From positions 1 through 64,000 of the forward strand of contig NZ_JAPUDY010000065.1 in assembly GCF_027492855.1 (NCBI RefSeq): a stretch of DNA of 64,000 nt, given 5' to 3'. Shown in pieces: positions 1-7,180 of the stretch (positions within the stretch are counted from its first letter, which is position 1; each line of letters opens with the position of its first letter). Source of the stretch: Acidovorax sp. Lineage in GTDB: Bacteria > Pseudomonadota > Gammaproteobacteria > Burkholderiales > Burkholderiaceae_C. The notes below the pieces were generated by a model, which was not told the origin of the DNA, ran no database searches, and saw nothing but the letters and a program-made list of their open reading frames with translations. A program made the translations under genes and the position numbers.

Positions 1-1777
1 GCGAGAAGAACACGGCCGAGAACATGCTGGTCAGGATGCCGATGCAGTGCACCACGGCAAAGCCGCGCACCGGGCCGGAGCCGAAGGCCAGCAGCGCCAG
101 GCCCGCAATCAGCGTCGTCACGTTCGAGTCCAAAATCGTGGCCCATGCACGCTCGTAACCGGTGTGGATGGCGACCTGCGGCGAGACACCTTCGCGCAGT
201 TCCTCGCGGATGCGCTCGTTGATCAGCACGTTGGAGTCGATGGCCACCCCGAGAGCGAGCGCCATGGCCGCGATGCCGGGCAGCGTCAGCGTGGCCTGCA
301 GCATCGACAAAATGGCCATCAGCAAGAGCACATTCACGGCCAGCGAGACGGTGGAGAACACGCCGAACAGCGCGTAGTAGATGCACATGAAGACCGCAAT
401 GGCCACCATGCCCCACACCACGCTGTGGACGCCGCGCTCGATGTTGTCGGCGCCCAGGCTGGGGCCAATGGTGTATTCCTCAATGATTTCCATCGGCGCG
501 GCCAGCGAGCCCGCGCGCAGCAGCAGCGCGGTGTCGTTGGCCTCGGCCGTGGTCATGCGACCCGAGATCTGCACGCGGCCGCCGCCGATTTCTGAACGAA
601 TCACGGGGGCCGTAACCACCTCGCCCTTGCCCTTTTCAAAGAGCACGATGGCCATGCGCTTGCCGATGTTCTCGCGCGTGATGTCCTTGAAGATGCGCGA
701 ACCCTTGGCGTCCAGCGTGAGGTTCACGGTGGGCTCTTGCGTCTGGCCGTCAAAACCGGGCTGGGCGTCGGTGAGGTTCTCGCCGGTCAGGATGACCTGC
801 TTTTTCACGATGACGGGCTGGCCGCTGCGCTCCAGATAACGCTCGGAGCCAAACGGCACCGGGCCCCGGCCGGTTTCGGCCGCACGCGCCTCGGTGCCTT
901 CGTCCACCAGGCGCACTTCCAGCGTGGCGGTGCGGCCCAGGATGTCCTTGGCCTTGGCGGTGTCCTGCACGCCGGGCAGTTGCACCACGATGCGGTCCAG
1001 GCCCTGCTGCTGGATCACGGGCTCGGCCACGCCCAGCTCGTTGATCCGGTTGTGCAGCGTGACAATGTTCTGCTTGAGGGCCTGCTCCTGCACGCGGCGC
1101 GTGGCCTCGGGTTTGATGGAGGCGCGCAGCTTGAACTCGGTGCCTTCGGGCGTGCTGGTCAGTTGCAGGTCGGTGAACTGGTCCGCGATCAGGTTGCGGG
1201 CCGCCGTCATGGTGGCTTCGTCGCGCACCTTGATGTCGATGTTCTGGCCTTCGCGGCTGATGCCGCCATGGCGGATGCTTTTGTCGCGCAGCGCGGTGCG
1301 GATGTCGCCCGCATACGACTCGGCCTTCTTGGTCAGGGCCGCCTGCATGTCCACCTGCAGCATGAAATGCACGCCGCCGCGCAGATCCAGGCCCAGGTAC
1401 ATGGGGTTGGCGTGCAGGGCCTTGAGCCACAGCGGCGAGCGCGACACGAGGTTCAGCGCCACGATGTACGAAGCGTCGTTCGCATCGGGCACCAGCGCCT
1501 TCTGGATGGCGTCCTTGGCCTTGAGCTGGGTGTCGGGCGTGTCAAAGCGCGCGCGCACCGAGTTGCCTTCCAGTGCAACGAAGTCGGGCTTGACGCCGGC
1601 TGCCTTGAGGGCTTCTTCCACCCGCTGCTGCACGGCGGCGTCCACCTTGATGGTGGCCTTGGCCGACGACACCTGCACGGCGGGGGCTTCGCCAAAGAAA
1701 TTGGGCAGGGTGTACAAAACCCCCACGAGCATCACGATCACCAGGATCGCGTACTTCCAGACCGGATAACGGTTCAT
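1..1777 (-). CDS. secD: Protein translocase subunit SecD (partial, C-terminus off the left edge)
   Basis: SecD works with SecF and YajC in the inner membrane and uses the proton gradient to drive late steps of Sec-dependent export. Translation from the ATG at 1777 gives 592 codons without a stop. An N-terminal membrane segment (residues 8-27) is followed by the SecD hallmark LGLDLRGGVHF near residue 130, a large periplasmic region, and the C-terminal RND-type membrane cluster containing ALGVAIDSNVLINERIREE. The family is usually about 620 residues, so only some 30 residues are missing. yajC lies just upstream on the same strand, the usual yajC-secD-secF order. Identification is secure; the 3' end is simply outside the window. 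Confidence 0.96.
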   Translation of the reverse strand, partial: MNRYPVWKYAILVIVMLVGVLYTLPNFFGEAPAVQVSSAKATIKVDAAVQQRVEEALKAAGVKPDFVALEGNSVRARFDTPDTQLKAKDAIQKALVPDANDASYIVALNLVSRSPLWLKALHANPMYLGLDLRGGVHFMLQVDMQAALTKKAESYAGDIRTALRDKSIRHGGISREGQNIDIKVRDEATMTAARNLIADQFTDLQLTSTPEGTEFKLRASIKPEATRRVQEQALKQNIVTLHNRINELGVAEPVIQQQGLDRIVVQLPGVQDTAKAKDILGRTATLEVRLVDEGTEARAAETGRGPVPFGSERYLERSGQPVIVKKQVILTGENLTDAQPGFDGQTQEPTVNLTLDAKGSRIFKDITRENIGKRMAIVLFEKGKGEVVTAPVIRSEIGGGRVQISGRMTTAEANDTALLLRAGSLAAPMEIIEEYTIGPSLGADNIERGVHSVVWGMVAIAVFMCIYYALFGVFSTVSLAVNVLLLMAILSMLQATLTLPGIAAMALALGVAIDSNVLINERIREELREGVSPQVAIHTGYERAWATILDSNVTTLIAGLALLAFGSGPVRGFAVVHCIGILTSMFSAVFFS

Positions 1778-1844
1778 GTTTACGCCTTTTCCACGCCCTG
1801 CCAGCCAACGCCGCGCAGGGGCCGTCCCGCCGCGCTGGCGGCGT

Positions 1845-1876
1845 CACCGTCTTTGCGCGCAGCGCTAAAGACGGTG
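1845..1876. repeat. Perfect inverted repeat between yajC and secD
   Basis: caccgtcttt at 1845-1854 pairs perfectly with aaagacggtg at 1867-1876. The 12-nt loop can pair further (gcgc with gcgc), giving a long stem with one bulge. It has no T-tract, so it is more likely an mRNA processing or stability hairpin, or a REP-like palindrome, than a terminator of this operon. Confidence 0.6.
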
Positions 1877-1911
1877 AAAAGCGCGCAGCGCCTGCGGGGG
1901 ATGTTCATTAA

Positions 1912-2247
1912 TTACTTGACCGAACCCTTGGGCAGCACCTGAACCACGGCGCTGCGCTGCATTTGCACCTCGACGCCATTGGCGATCTCGATGTGCAAAA
2001 AGCCTTCGGACAGGCGCGTGACCTTGCCGACGATGCCGCCAGCGGTGGCCACTTCATCGCCCTTGGCGATGGCTTCGATCATGGCGCGGTGTTCTTTCTG
2101 ACGCTTCATCTGAGGGCGGATCATGACGAAGTACAGCACCACAAACATTAGCACCAGGGGCAGCATGCCGGTCAGCGAAGACATGATGTCGCCACCACCA
2201 GTGGCGGCTGCGGGTGCGGTTTGGGCAAAAGCGGAAGAAATAAACAC
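1912..2247 (-). CDS. yajC: Preprotein translocase subunit YajC
   Basis: YajC is the small accessory subunit of the SecDF complex. I start it at the GTG at 2247, which gives 111 residues beginning (V)FISSAFAQ, the usual YajC N-terminus; a GGAG lies 8 nt upstream. Longer readings of the frame add an unrelated N-terminal extension with no family resemblance. One membrane segment (about residues 25-45, MLPLVLMFVVLYFVMIRP) is followed by the cytoplasmic domain with the typical KGDEVATAGGIVGKV stretch. It is co-directional with secD, 134 bp upstream of it, with a strong hairpin in the gap. Confidence 0.95.
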   Translation of the reverse strand: MFISSAFAQTAPAAATGGGDIMSSLTGMLPLVLMFVVLYFVMIRPQMKRQKEHRAMIEAIAKGDEVATAGGIVGKVTRLSEGFLHIEIANGVEVQMQRSAVVQVLPKGSVK

Positions 2248-2436
2248 GGACTGGACTCCACAACGGATGGTCAAAACACACAAAAGCCGCCAACGGCCAG
2301 CGCCAAAGCGCCCACCAAGGCGGAACAGGACATTGTATGCGGCACCCCGCCTGCCGCCCAAGGGCTAAGACCCAGGCCCACAGCGGGTGTTTGCCGGGGC
2401 GTACAACACCCATGAAGACAGGGAACGGGATATCAA

Positions 2437-2492
2437 CAAAAACAGGCCCCAGCGCCTGATAAACAAGCGTCAATAGCTCCTATTTTAATAGC
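2437..2492 (+). repeat. Dispersed double-hairpin repeat, copy A
   Basis: A GC-type arm (agcgcctgataaacaagcg) is followed by an AT-type arm (agctcctattttaatagc), preceded by ggccc. It is the same two-arm unit as the other copies listed, and abuts the terminator at 2492. Confidence 0.75.
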
Positions 2493-2519
2493 AAAAGCCC
2501 GCACAAGTGCGGGCTTTTG
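2492..2519 (-). terminator. Rho-independent terminator of the indolepyruvate oxidoreductase gene
   Basis: caaaagcccgcac at 2492-2504 is perfectly complementary to gtgcgggcttttg at 2507-2519. The A/T-rich outer arms let it end transcripts in either direction. It lies 28 bp past the stop codon of the minus-strand oxidoreductase gene, so that is its likely client. Confidence 0.85.
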
Positions 2520-2547
2520 TATCAGGATACAGGCGCTGCGCCGAACT

Positions 2548-5500
2548 TCAGGCCGCCTGGCGCTGGTCGGGCGCCGCCTTGCCGGTGCGCCACTGGGCCA
2601 TCAGGCTGTCCCACTTGGGGCGTGCCGTTTTCAGGTGCCGTTCCTTCACATGGCCGTAGCCCCGGATCTCTTCGGGGATGCGGGCGATCTCCACCGCCAG
2701 GGCCAGGTTGTCGGCATTCAGGCGGGCCAGCAGTTCGTCGATGGATGTGCGGTATTCCACGATCAGCGCGCGCTCCATGCGGCGCTCCTCGGTCTTGCCG
2801 AACACATCGAGCGCTGTGCCGCGCAGGCCTTTCATCTTGGCCAGCAGGCCAAAGGCGCTGCGCATCCAGGGGCCGAACGGCTGCTTGACGAGCTCACCCT
2901 TGTCATTCTTCTTGGCGGTCATGGGTGGCGCGAGGTGGTGCACCAGCTTGTAGTCGCCCTCGAACATGCCCGCGATCTTGTCGGTGAAGGCCTTGTCGGT
3001 GTGCAGGCGCGCCACTTCGTACTCGTCCTTATAGGCCATGAGCTTGAACAGGTAACGGGCCACGGCCTCGGACAACTTGGTGCTGGTGCCCAGCTTGGCT
3101 TCAGCGGTTTTCACCTTCTCGACAAAGGCCTGGTAGTCGGCTGCATAGGCGGCGTTCTGGTAACCGGTGAGGAACTCCACACGCTTGCCCACCATTTCGG
3201 TCAGCGAGGGCTTCTTGACGAACTGGATCACCTGCGCGGCGGCAAACAGTGCCTGCACCGACGCCAGATCGTGCGCGCAGCGGCGGCCCCATTCGAACGC
3301 GGCCTTGTTGTTGTCCACCTGCACGCCGTTGAGCTCCATGGCGCGCATCAGCGACGCGTAGGTCAAGGGCACACGGCCCTTTTGCCAGGCGTAGCCCAGC
3401 ATCAGCGGGTTGGTGTAGATGCTGTCGCCCAGCATCTGGGTGGCCACCTGCTCGGCGTCAAAGCTGCCCACACCGCCCGCGCCCACGGCCGCCGCAATCG
3501 CGCTGTCGCAATTGGCGCCGGGGAACTGCCAGTCGGGGTTGGTCACAAAGGCCGCCGTGGGCGTGCTGTGCGTGTTGAGCGCCACGAAGGTGCGGCCCGG
3601 CTGCATCACGGCCAGCGTGTACTTGTGGGCGGCGACGATGGAATCGCAGCCGATCACCAGGTCGGCCTTGGCGGTATCGACCTTGGTGGTGTAGATGGCT
3701 TCGGGGCGGTTGGCGATCTGGATGTGGCTCCAGGTGGCGCCGCCCTTTTGGGCCAGGCCGCCTGCGTCTTGCGTGATAACGCCCTTGCCGTCCAGGTGCG
3801 CGGCCATGCCCAGCAGCGAGCCGATGGTGATCACGCCCGTGCCGCCCACGCCGCCGACCACGATGCCCCAGGCGGCTTCGGCCACGGGCAACACGGGTTC
3901 GGGGATGGCGGGCAGCGCCGACAGGTCACCCTTTTTTTCCTTCTTGGGCTTCTTGAGCTTGCCGCCCTCCACCGTCACAAAGCTCGGGCAGAAGCCGTTC
4001 ACGCACGAATAGTCCTTGTTGCAGGTGCTTTGGTTGATGCGGCGCTTGCGGCCGAATTCGGTCTCCACCGGCTCCACGGAGAGGCAGTTGGATTTGGTGG
4101 AGCAGTCGCCGCAGCCCTCGCACACCAGCTCGTTGATGACCACGGTCTTGTCGGGCGTGGCCAGGGTGCCGCGCTTGCGGCGGCGGCGCTTTTCGGTGGC
4201 GCAGGTCTGGTCGTAGATGATGACCGTGCAGCCTTTGATCTCGCGAAACTGGCGCTGCAGCGTGTCGAGCTCGTCGCGGTGGTGCACCGTCACGCCTTCG
4301 GCCAGCGCCACACCGTCGTACTTCTGCGGCTCATCGGTCACGATGATCAGCTTGACCACGCCTTCGGACTTCAGGCTGTTCATGATCTGCAGCACCGAGT
4401 GCCCCTCGGGGCGTTCGCCCACGGTCTGGCCGCCGGTCATGGCCACCGCGTCGTTGTACAACACCTTGTAGGTGATGTTGGTCCCGGCAGCAATCGCCTG
4501 CCGAATGGCCAGCAACCCACTGTGGAAGTAGGTGCCGTCGCCCAGGTTGGCAAACACGTGCTGATCGGTGGTGAACGGCGCCTGGCCCACCCAGGTCACG
4601 CCCTCGCCGCCCATCTGCGTGAAGGTGCTGGTTTTGCGGTCGGGCATCCAGTTGGCCATGTAGTGGCAGCCGATGCCCGCCACGGCGCGCGAGCCCTCGG
4701 GCACGCGGGTGCTGGTGTTGTGCGGGCAGCCGCTGCAAAACCAGGGGGCGCGCTCGCCCGTGTCCACCTTCAGCTCGGCCATGCCCCGCTCGCTGGCCTC
4801 GATGACGGTGATACGTGCGTCCATGCGGGCGATGATGTCGCTGGGCACGCCCAGCTTCTTCAGGCGCTTGGCGATGGCCTTGGCGATGATGGCGGGCGTG
4901 AGATCGGCCTTGGCGCGCAGCAGCCAGTTCTGGCTGGGGTTGGGCATGCTCCATTCGCCGCCCGTCGCATCGCCCTCGGGTTCGTCGAACTTGCCCAGCA
5001 CGTTGGGGCGCACGTCGGCGCGCCAGTTGTAGAGCTCTTCTTTCAGTTGGTATTCGATGACCTGGCGCTTTTCCTCCACCACCAGGATCTCCTGCAGGCC
5101 CTCGGCAAAGTCGCGGGTGATGGTGGCTTCGAGCGGCCACACCACGTTGACCTTGTGCACGCGGATGCCCAGTTGGCGGCAGGTGTCGTCATCCAGGCCC
5201 AGATCCACCAGGGCCTGGCGCGTGTCGTTGTAGGCCTTGCCGCTGGCGATGATGCCGAAGCGGTCGTTGTTGCCTTCGATGACGTTGTAGTTGAGCTTGT
5301 TAGCGCGGATGTAAGCCAGGGCCGCGTACCACTTGTAGTCCATCAGGCGCGCTTCCTGCTCCAGCGGCGCGTCGGGCCAGCGGATGTGCAGGCCGCCGGG
5401 CGGCATCACGAAATCCTCGGGCATCACGATCTTCACGCGGTCGGGGTCCACGCTGATGCTGCTGGACGACTCCACCACCTCCTGGATGGTCTTCATGCCC

Positions 5501-6123
5501 GACCACACGCCCGAGAAGCGGCTCATGGCAAACGCGTGCAGCCCCATGTCCAGGATGTCCTGCACGCTGCTGGGGAAAAACACCGGCAGGCCGCAGGCCT
5601 TGAAAATGTGGTCGCTCTGGTGCGCGGCCGTGCTGCTCTTGCTGATGTGGTCGTCGCCCGCGATGGCGATCACGCCGCCATGCTGGGCGGTGCCTGCCAT
5701 GTTGGCGTGCTTGAACACGTCAGAGCAGCGATCCACGCCAGGGCCCTTGCCGTACCAGATGCCGAACACGCCGTCGAACTTCTTCGATTGCGGATACAGG
5801 TCCAGCTGCTGCGTGCCCCACACGGCGGTGGCGCCCAGTTCTTCGTTCACGCCGGGCTGAAAAACGATGTTGTTGGCCGCCAGGTGCTTTTTGGCCGCCC
5901 ACAGGGCCTGGTCATACGTGCCCAGGGGGGAGCCGCGGTAGCCGCTGATGAAACCGGCGGTGTTCAGGCCCGCCGAGGCATCGCGCTGGCGCTGCAGCAT
6001 GGGCAGGCGCACCAGGGCCTGCACGCCGCTCATGAAGGCCCGGCCGTGATCCAAAGCGTATTTGTCGTCGAGCGTGACAGTCTCTAAGGCCTTGCGGATG
6101 GATTCGGGCAGAGGGGCGTTCAT
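2548..6123 (-). CDS. Indolepyruvate ferredoxin oxidoreductase, fused alpha-beta type
   Basis: This TPP-dependent 2-oxoacid oxidoreductase converts aryl pyruvates (indolepyruvate, phenylpyruvate) to acyl-CoA and passes electrons to ferredoxin. The start is the ATG at 6123 with GGAG 9 nt upstream, giving 1191 residues; the frame runs 20 residues further with no better signal. The order is an N-terminal pyrimidine-binding region, a TPP-binding part with GDGTYFHSG near residue 528, a cysteine-rich iron-sulfur stretch at about residues 664-713 (CEGCGDC, then several further Cys), and a C-terminal gamma domain with GGVGGTGVITIGSLLG near residue 754. Archaea encode IorA and IorB separately; one fused chain is common in proteobacteria. 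A divergent Lrp-type gene nearby probably controls it in response to amino acids (inference). Confidence 0.93.
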   Translation of the reverse strand: MNAPLPESIRKALETVTLDDKYALDHGRAFMSGVQALVRLPMLQRQRDASAGLNTAGFISGYRGSPLGTYDQALWAAKKHLAANNIVFQPGVNEELGATAVWGTQQLDLYPQSKKFDGVFGIWYGKGPGVDRCSDVFKHANMAGTAQHGGVIAIAGDDHISKSSTAAHQSDHIFKACGLPVFFPSSVQDILDMGLHAFAMSRFSGVWSGMKTIQEVVESSSSISVDPDRVKIVMPEDFVMPPGGLHIRWPDAPLEQEARLMDYKWYAALAYIRANKLNYNVIEGNNDRFGIIASGKAYNDTRQALVDLGLDDDTCRQLGIRVHKVNVVWPLEATITRDFAEGLQEILVVEEKRQVIEYQLKEELYNWRADVRPNVLGKFDEPEGDATGGEWSMPNPSQNWLLRAKADLTPAIIAKAIAKRLKKLGVPSDIIARMDARITVIEASERGMAELKVDTGERAPWFCSGCPHNTSTRVPEGSRAVAGIGCHYMANWMPDRKTSTFTQMGGEGVTWVGQAPFTTDQHVFANLGDGTYFHSGLLAIRQAIAAGTNITYKVLYNDAVAMTGGQTVGERPEGHSVLQIMNSLKSEGVVKLIIVTDEPQKYDGVALAEGVTVHHRDELDTLQRQFREIKGCTVIIYDQTCATEKRRRRKRGTLATPDKTVVINELVCEGCGDCSTKSNCLSVEPVETEFGRKRRINQSTCNKDYSCVNGFCPSFVTVEGGKLKKPKKEKKGDLSALPAIPEPVLPVAEAAWGIVVGGVGGTGVITIGSLLGMAAHLDGKGVITQDAGGLAQKGGATWSHIQIANRPEAIYTTKVDTAKADLVIGCDSIVAAHKYTLAVMQPGRTFVALNTHSTPTAAFVTNPDWQFPGANCDSAIAAAVGAGGVGSFDAEQVATQMLGDSIYTNPLMLGYAWQKGRVPLTYASLMRAMELNGVQVDNNKAAFEWGRRCAHDLASVQALFAAAQVIQFVKKPSLTEMVGKRVEFLTGYQNAAYAADYQAFVEKVKTAEAKLGTSTKLSEAVARYLFKLMAYKDEYEVARLHTDKAFTDKIAGMFEGDYKLVHHLAPPMTAKKNDKGELVKQPFGPWMRSAFGLLAKMKGLRGTALDVFGKTEERRMERALIVEYRTSIDELLARLNADNLALAVEIARIPEEIRGYGHVKERHLKTARPKWDSLMAQWRTGKAAPDQRQAA

Positions 6124-6248
6124 GGCTATGTCTCCAATGGCTTTGTGTTGCGTGCCTTGTGGGCGCGGGTGGGGCAGGGCCATGCCGCCCGTTTAGGGCG
6201 GTGGCTCCAATGTGAGGAGAAGTGTATGTCTCTGGCGCTGATATGTCT

Positions 6249-6277
6249 TTGCGTTCTGTGCCGTGTTTAGGCTATTC
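6249..6277 (+). promoter_or_regulatory. Possible sigma-70 promoter for the Lrp-type gene
   Basis: TTGCGT (6249-6254) and CTATTC (6272-6277) are spaced 17 bp apart and would place the start of transcription about 25 nt ahead of the regulator's start codon. The -10 box is weak. The 6124-6309 gap also has to hold the divergent oxidoreductase promoter. Confidence 0.3.
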
Positions 6278-6309
6278 TGAGAAAGGATCTTTCTTTTTTA
6301 GCCATCATC

Positions 6310-6795
6310 TTGAACACTCTCGACAAATTCGACATCGCCATCCTCAACGAGCTGCAGACCGACGCTCGCCTGACCAACGCCGAGCTGGCCCAGCGCGTGG
6401 GGCTGTCGGCCGCACCCTGCTGGCGCCGCGTGCGTGCGCTGGAGGAAGAGGGTTTCATCAAGGGTTACCGCGCCGAGATCGACCGGCACAAGATCGGCCT
6501 CGGGGTGCTGGCGTTTGTGCGGCTGGATGCCGACCGCAGCACGGGCGACCTCACGCGCACCATGGAAGAGGCCATCCGCAAGATCCCCGAAGTGATCGCC
6601 TGCCACTACATCAGCGGCACCGGCACCTTCGAGCTGCAGGTGGTGGCGCGCGACCTGGACAGCTTTTCGCTGTTTGCGCGCGACGTGCTGCTCAACCTGC
6701 CCAACGTGAAAGACATGCACACCAGCTTCTCACTCGGCGAGGTCAAGGCCAGCAGCGCCCTGCCACTCACACACCTGGTACGGGTCAAAGGATGA
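6310..6795 (+). CDS. Lrp/AsnC family transcriptional regulator
   Basis: A 161-residue feast/famine regulator. An N-terminal winged helix (LDKFDIAILNELQTDARLTN, then AELAQRVGLSAAPCWRRVRALEEEGFI up to about residue 52) is followed by the RAM ligand-binding domain, with the characteristic FELQVVARDLDSF near residue 113. The start is TTG at 6310; I see no ATG in frame nearby, and the best purine-rich site (gaaagga, 6281-6287) is rather far away, so the start is the weakest part of the call. The gene is divergent from the indolepyruvate oxidoreductase, a target consistent with amino-acid sensing. Its stop codon is the edge of a dispersed repeat copy. Confidence 0.9.
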   Translation: MNTLDKFDIAILNELQTDARLTNAELAQRVGLSAAPCWRRVRALEEEGFIKGYRAEIDRHKIGLGVLAFVRLDADRSTGDLTRTMEEAIRKIPEVIACHYISGTGTFELQVVARDLDSFSLFARDVLLNLPNVKDMHTSFSLGEVKASSALPLTHLVRVKG

Positions 6796-6854
6796 TAGCT
6801 ATAAAATTCATAGCCACTAAGGATTGATGGACGCGCGGAGAGGCCTGTTTTGGC
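6794..6854 (-). repeat. Dispersed double-hairpin repeat, copy B
   Basis: The AT arm gatagctataaaattcatag comes first, then a degraded GC arm (actaaggattgatggacgcg) and the ggcc tail. It starts inside the stop codon of the Lrp-type gene. Confidence 0.65.
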
Positions 6855-7180
6855 TTCAAATCCGTGCAGCACAAGCCCCCGCCCCGGGGCGAGGGGCACG
6901 ATGTGGCTGGGCGCCCTGCAAGGTAACAAGGCGTTAGGGCGTGGTTCCTGCGCGGGGTATGCTGTATAAGCCTGCGGAACCACAGCGGGGCTGCCAAGCT
7001 GCCGCACGCACCCTCTCCGCCACCCGCCTGCAAGGCCCTGCACCTCGTGTCCCTGACCGGGGTGTTGATTCGCAAGGTGGCTGCGCGAGCGGTTGCCGGT
7101 GGGTCTACCAATACGACGGTTCCTTTCACGCACAGCCCCAGGGCCTGCCGACCGGAGCCCAAAAAGAGGGCGAGGGCGGC
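6855..7180. other. Intergenic stretch without a convincing gene
   Basis: Between the repeat at 6794-6854 and the DUF2339 gene I see no ORF with family character. It does contain an 8-bp perfect inverted repeat, gtggttcc (6941-6948) with ggaaccac (6976-6983), and a GC palindrome around 6882-6895. The promoter of the downstream pair presumably lies here. The long frame entering from 6941 is an upstream extension of the DUF2339 gene with low-complexity sequence. Confidence 0.5.

Noticed and set aside
2635-6087. 1150-codon plus-strand frame opposite the indolepyruvate oxidoreductase
   Set aside because: Mirror frame of a GC-rich gene: His/Gly/Arg/Gln-rich, no recognisable domain, while the minus strand encodes a complete enzyme.
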